From Micromonospora inyonensis (GTDB lineage Bacteria > Actinomycetota > Actinomycetes > Mycobacteriales > Micromonosporaceae): 64,000 nt of DNA. A program made the position numbers and the translations under genes. The DNA lies in contig NZ_FMHU01000002.1 in assembly GCF_900091415.1 (NCBI RefSeq), forward strand, positions 1,736,001 to 1,800,000, in the 5' to 3' direction. The first letter of the stretch is position 1. Each line of letters begins with the position of its first letter. This document shows, piece after piece, positions 60,874-64,000 of the stretch. The notes beneath the pieces were generated by a model. The model worked only from the letters and a program-made list of their open reading frames with translations, searched no databases and had not been told where the DNA came from.

Positions 60874-62594
60874 CGAGAACCGTCCGTGGCCTCGAAGACC
60901 GCCCGGTAGGCCGGATCCGACCAGAGCTGGCGGTGCGGCGCGAGGGCCCGCAGCCGCCCGTCGTCGAGCCAGGCCACCAGGTCGGCCGCCGCCGCTGTCG
61001 CCGCGCGGTGGGTGACCACCAGCCGGGTACGCTCACCGTGCCGTCCGGCCACCGCCCGGGCGATCCGGTGCTCGGTGGCGGTGTCCAGGCTGGACGTCGC
61101 GTCGTCGAGGACGAGCAGCCGTTCGGCGGTCAACGCGCGGGCCAGCCCCAACCGCTGGGCCTCGCCGCCGGAGAGCGGCGTCCGGGCCAGCGGGGTGCGG
61201 AAGCCCTCCGGTAGGCGGCTGACGCAGTCGTCCACCGCCGCGGCGCGGGTCGCCGCGAGCACCGGGGCGGTGGCCGGGGCCCCGGCCGGCGGGGTCGCCA
61301 CGTCGGCGGGGAGCGCCAGGGCGACCGCCTCGTGCACGGTCGCGCCGACCAGCACCGGCCGTTCGAAGGCGTACCCGACCGCGCGACGCAACGCCGCCGG
61401 GGCAACCCGGTGCAGTGGCACCCCGTCCAGCAGCACCTCACCGGCGTCCGGGTCGTGCAGTCGGCCGGCCACCGCCGCGAGCGTGGACTTCCCGGACCCG
61501 GAGACACCGACCACCGCGACCGTGTCGCCGGCCGGCACGGTCAGGTCGACCCGGTCCAGGATCGGGCGGCCGTCGTCGGCGTGGACCGTCACCCCGCGCA
61601 GGGTCAGCACACCCCGCCCGGGTGGCAGGGGCAGCTTGCCGGCCGGGACGCCCGGCAGGTCGGTCAGCTCGGCGAGGCGGAGGGCCCCGGCGCGGACGCG
61701 GACCAGCCGGTTGAGGGCGGCCACCGCCGCGCCGAGTCCCGCGCCGAGGGCCGCGTACCGGACGGCGGCGACCAGTTCCCCGGGGGTGAGCCAGCCGGCG
61801 GTCAGCCCGTACCCGCCGACGGCGATCACGGCCAGGTTCAGCAGTGGCGCCACGGCGGCGGTCCGGGCGCCCGCGCGGGCCAGCAGTTCCCAGCCGCGCC
61901 GGCCGTGTCCGCCCAGCTCGGGCAGGAGTTCGAGGATCCGGTCGGTTTCCCGGTCGGCGGTGGCGGCGGCGGCGATCGTGCGCGCCCCGCCCATCGACTC
62001 CAGCAACCGGCCGGCGATCGTGCCGAGGGTCCGCTGGTAGGCGGTGGTCACCGTGGAGGCGTCGGTGACGAAGGCACGCAGCAGTACCGCCAGCAGGATC
62101 AGCCCGGCGAGCAGGGTCGCGCCGAGCAGCGGTTCCAGGAGGACCAGCGCGACCACGCTGCCCAGCGGGGGGATCAGCGCGATCACGCCGAGGACCACCG
62201 CGTTGCCGGCCTGCCCGGCGTCCGCCGCCTGACCGACCAGCCGGGCGACCAGGTCGCCCACCGGGTGTCGGCGGGCCTGCCGGACGTCCAGACGAAACAG
62301 GTGGCGCAGCAGGTGGCCGCGGAGCCTGGAGGTGGCCCGGGCCGCGCCGTACCCGGTGGACAGGTCGCCCAGGGTGTCGGTGGCGATCAGTACCGCCACC
62401 AGTGCGCAGGCGACCAGTGTCCACCAGTGGGGGCCGTCGCCGAGCGCGGCGTCGACGGCTGAGCCGAGAGCTGCGGGGAGGAGGAGTCCGGCGGCCGCGC
62501 CGAGCAGCGCGACAGCGGCCAGCGTGACGGTCCACCGCCCGCCGTACCGCACCGACCGGCGCACCAGCCGGTCCCCGGCCGACCGCGTCCCCAT
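60870..62594 (-). CDS. Lanthipeptide locus ABC half-transporter (second)
   Basis: A 574-aa exporter half. Membrane segments include TVTLAAVALLGAAAGLLLPAAL, ALVAVLIATDTLGDLSTGYG, VIALIPPLGSVVALVLLEPLLG; the ATPase has Walker A VVGVSGSGKSTLAAV, signature PLSGGEAQRLGLARAL and Walker B LLVLDDATSSLDTATEH (Asp-Asp instead of Asp-Glu). The ATG at 62594 has GGGAGG 5 nt upstream; the longer frame would start inside the region after the hairpin. It follows the precursor peptide gene by 69 nt, with a 14-bp stem-loop between them. The degenerate Walker B suggests one ATPase site of the pair is less active. Confidence 0.88.
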   Translation of the reverse strand: MGTRSAGDRLVRRSVRYGGRWTVTLAAVALLGAAAGLLLPAALGSAVDAALGDGPHWWTLVACALVAVLIATDTLGDLSTGYGAARATSRLRGHLLRHLFRLDVRQARRHPVGDLVARLVGQAADAGQAGNAVVLGVIALIPPLGSVVALVLLEPLLGATLLAGLILLAVLLRAFVTDASTVTTAYQRTLGTIAGRLLESMGGARTIAAAATADRETDRILELLPELGGHGRRGWELLARAGARTAAVAPLLNLAVIAVGGYGLTAGWLTPGELVAAVRYAALGAGLGAAVAALNRLVRVRAGALRLAELTDLPGVPAGKLPLPPGRGVLTLRGVTVHADDGRPILDRVDLTVPAGDTVAVVGVSGSGKSTLAAVAGRLHDPDAGEVLLDGVPLHRVAPAALRRAVGYAFERPVLVGATVHEAVALALPADVATPPAGAPATAPVLAATRAAAVDDCVSRLPEGFRTPLARTPLSGGEAQRLGLARALTAERLLVLDDATSSLDTATEHRIARAVAGRHGERTRLVVTHRAATAAAADLVAWLDDGRLRALAPHRQLWSDPAYRAVFEATDGSR

Positions 62595-62615
62595 TCGTCC
62601 TCCCGACACGCGTGC

Positions 62616-62647
62616 GCCCCGGGCGGGTACGTCTACCCGCCCGGGGC
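62616..62647 (-). terminator. 14-bp stem-loop between the precursor peptide and transporter genes
   Basis: Arms 62616-62629 and 62634-62647 are perfectly complementary over 14 bp (GCCCCGGGCGGGTA and complement) with a 4-nt loop, in the 69 nt between the peptide stop codon and the transporter start. It is an ideal partial terminator or mRNA-stabilising element that would let the peptide be made in excess over the exporters, as in many lanthipeptide operons. Confidence 0.82.
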
Positions 62648-62663
62648 TCGCTTGGTGAGCTGA

Positions 62664-62783
62664 TCAGTCGCAGCTCGTGACGGACAGCGAGCTGCCGTCA
62701 CACATCAGCAGGCTCAGCCCGCTGGTGTCGCCGTGGCCGCCGGTGCGGTCGGCCTCCATGCCCTGAAGGTCCAGAAGCGTCAT
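62664..62783 (-). CDS. Class III lanthipeptide precursor, AmfS/SapB family (39 aa)
   Basis: A 39-aa peptide. The leader begins MTLLDLQGME with the LDLQ-type recognition box for class III lanthionine synthetases, and the core holds two S-x-x-S-x3-C motifs, SGLSLLMC (residues 21-28) and SSLSVTSC (31-38), before a final Asp. This pattern is typical of AmfS/SapB (RamS): dehydrated Ser couples to Cys to give lanthionine or labionin rings. The start ATG overlaps the LanKC stop (ATGA) and the ribosome binding site GGAGGTGAT lies 5 nt upstream. Product is probably an amphiphilic surface-active or morphogenetic peptide. The exact leader cleavage site and ring type are not visible in the sequence. Confidence 0.93.
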   Translation of the reverse strand: MTLLDLQGMEADRTGGHGDTSGLSLLMCDGSSLSVTSCD

Positions 62784-64000
62784 GTCAAATCACCTCCCCC
62801 TGGGGTGTCGGTCGTCAGGCTCGCCCCGTTGTCACGGGGGAGATCGGGAGCGCCGGCCAGCGGCGCGAGGAAGGGCAGCGTCAGCGGCTCGTCGTGCCGC
62901 GCCGTGCCCAGGGCGAACAGCACCCCGGCGGTGCCGGTGCCGAGGTCCATCGAGAGGCGCAGCAGCTTCTCGCCCGGGAAGGCGACCCCGCCCCCGTACG
63001 GCATCACGTGCCAGGCCAGCCGGCGTAGCTGTGCGTCGAGTTCCTGCCGTTGTTCGGGCGTCCGGGCGGTCGCCGCGAGGTAGGCGACGATCCCCGCCCG
63101 GCCCGCGAAGAGGCCGCTCTGCGCGTACATCGGGGAGCGGGCTGCCCGGTACGCCGCGGCGCTCGCCCGGGCGAACCCGTCGTCGTGCCGGTGGGCGAGG
63201 TACTGGTCGAGGACCAGCCCCACGCCGACACCGCCCTGCCCGAGGTAGGGCATGGTCCGCCAGCCCTCGTTGACCTCCAGCGCGCCGGTCGGGCGCACCA
63301 CGCACCGACGCAGGTCCTGGCGCAGCGCCGTGGCGGCGTGCTCCAGCAGCGTCGCATCCCCGGTCAGTTCGGAGAGGCGCACCAGCAGCAGTGCCGGTCC
63401 GCTCCGGCCGCGCAGCAACCCGGCGTACGGGTGCGTGCCGCCGCTGATGTCCGGCCCGGGGTCGTCGGCAAGTTGGGCGACCACCCGCTCGGCGGCCCGC
63501 CACGCGGCGTCGCGCAGCGCCGACTCGCCGGTGCGCCCGGCCAGGTCGAACAGGTTGAGCGCCACTCCCGACAGCCCGCTGCGCAGGCTGTGGTCCAGCC
63601 GGTCCCAGGACTCCCGGAGGCAGATGTCGACCACGTCCAGCGCATCCTGTCGACGGCCCAGCCGCTCCAGTGCGTACGCCACCCCGTGCAGTCCGTCGTA
63701 GAAGCCCAACCGGGTCCCGGACAGCGGGTTCGTCGCCCGCCGGGCCAGCCACTCCTCGTGTTCCGGGAAGCGGCCCGCCCCGGTCTGCGCCAGGGCGTGC
63801 AGCACTCCGGCCGCGCCGTGCGCGAGATTGAGCCCACCACAGCGGAACTGCTCGATGTCACCCGGGAAGAGCCGATCGTCGCGTTCGGGGGTGGCGCTGG
63901 CGAGGATCGCCTTGGCGAGTCGGTCCCGCAGGGCCGGCCAGTCGTCGGCGGCCAGGTCCGGCACCGGCGTGACGGCCGACGAGGAGCCGGCACCCGTGCC
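62780..64000 (-). CDS. Class III lanthionine synthetase LanKC, C-terminal cyclase part (partial)
   Basis: The visible 406 residues are the C-terminal LanC-like barrel of a kinase-cyclase enzyme; the gene continues past the right edge without a start codon I can trust. Landmarks are RCGGLNLAHGAAGVLHAL, LGFYDGLHGVAYALERLG, GGTHPYAGLLRGRSGPALLL, YLGQGGVGVGLVLDQYL and SGLFAGRAGIVAYL. The Cys-Cys-His zinc ligands of true LanC (WCHG and CHG motifs) are absent, as expected for class III enzymes. LanKC phosphorylates and eliminates Ser/Thr using ATP or another NTP and cyclises onto Cys. It is coupled to the precursor gene by ATGA overlap. Equivalent to RamC/AmfT by gene order. Confidence 0.9.
   Translation of the reverse strand, partial: GTGAGSSSAVTPVPDLAADDWPALRDRLAKAILASATPERDDRLFPGDIEQFRCGGLNLAHGAAGVLHALAQTGAGRFPEHEEWLARRATNPLSGTRLGFYDGLHGVAYALERLGRRQDALDVVDICLRESWDRLDHSLRSGLSGVALNLFDLAGRTGESALRDAAWRAAERVVAQLADDPGPDISGGTHPYAGLLRGRSGPALLLVRLSELTGDATLLEHAATALRQDLRRCVVRPTGALEVNEGWRTMPYLGQGGVGVGLVLDQYLAHRHDDGFARASAAAYRAARSPMYAQSGLFAGRAGIVAYLAATARTPEQRQELDAQLRRLAWHVMPYGGGVAFPGEKLLRLSMDLGTGTAGVLFALGTARHDEPLTLPFLAPLAGAPDLPRDNGASLTTDTPGGGDLT
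62789..62797 (-). promoter_or_regulatory. Near-perfect ribosome binding site for the lanthipeptide precursor
   Basis: GGAGGTGAT on the minus strand, 5 nt before the precursor ATG, matches nine consecutive positions of the anti-Shine-Dalgarno complement. It lies within the last codons of the LanKC gene and predicts much higher translation of the peptide than of the enzyme. Confidence 0.9.

Overview
The window is high-GC actinobacterial DNA. The gene content and codon use (almost exclusively G/C at third positions), a DivIVA-family coiled-coil protein, XRE regulators with long C-terminal regions, MEDS/STAS/ATPase anti-sigma-type regulators and an AmfS-type lanthipeptide locus all suggest a filamentous actinomycete, most likely Micromonosporaceae. 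The genus is an inference; no rRNA or other marker is present.

Layout. 0-2.1 kb: the edge of a nonribosomal peptide cluster on the minus strand (MbtH protein, HpgT-like transaminase, start of an NRPS condensation domain), implying an arylglycine-containing peptide encoded to the left. 2.3-12.6 kb: housekeeping and accessory genes: an anti-sigma-type ATPase, a DivIVA protein, a DUF4291 protein, an HxlR regulator, a GHMP kinase, an O-methyltransferase, an MTHFR-like protein, KptA, and a nitroreductase-pirin-YceI set divergent from a MarR regulator with three matching palindromes between them. 12.7-19.0 kb: a broken IS630-type transposase followed by a compact six-gene operon (NMT1-like ABC importer, HpcH/HpaI aldolase, amidase) whose base composition differs from its neighbours and looks transferred. 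19.0-28.1 kb: a RecD2-like helicase and a complete ribose/deoxyribose uptake operon (rbsK, permease, binding protein, ATPase, rbsD, deoC, gntR) with a recognisable promoter and a 10-bp repeat operator. 28.3-33.8 kb: a pair of MEDS-domain regulators, a secreted M28 peptidase, an FMN glutamate-synthase-like enzyme and a lone Phd-like antitoxin. 34.2-42.7 kb: a tryptophan-dioxygenase-like gene converging on a tightly coupled SWIM / MoxR AAA+ / DUF5682 / VWA operon, comparable to E. coli yehLMPQ. 42.9-51.5 kb: a methyltransferase, a TetR-DHA2 efflux pair, a DUF2786 protein, two XRE regulators with small partner ORFs, and an ECF sigma factor between two small ORFs. 51.7-54.8 kb: a molybdate uptake operon (TOBE/HTH regulator, modA, modB, modC). 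54.8-55.6 kb: an HTH-Clp_N protein preceded by three evenly spaced 17-bp palindromes that hold its promoter. 55.8-64.0 kb: a Pro-rich exported protein, two tandem LuxR-type atypical response regulators, and a class III lanthipeptide operon (two ABC half-transporters, an unannotated 39-aa AmfS/SapB-like precursor, and the cyclase end of a LanKC enzyme running off the right edge).

The genes work mainly as self-contained modules. The most interesting are the AmfS/SapB-like lanthipeptide locus, with a near-perfect ribosome binding site for the precursor and a strong hairpin separating it from the transporter genes; the SWIM-MoxR-DUF5682-VWA operon; the transferred importer-aldolase-amidase operon; and the promoter/operator array in front of the HTH-Clp_N gene. 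Several regulators appear to be translated from leaderless mRNAs, with a TANNNT box 6-7 nt before the start codon.
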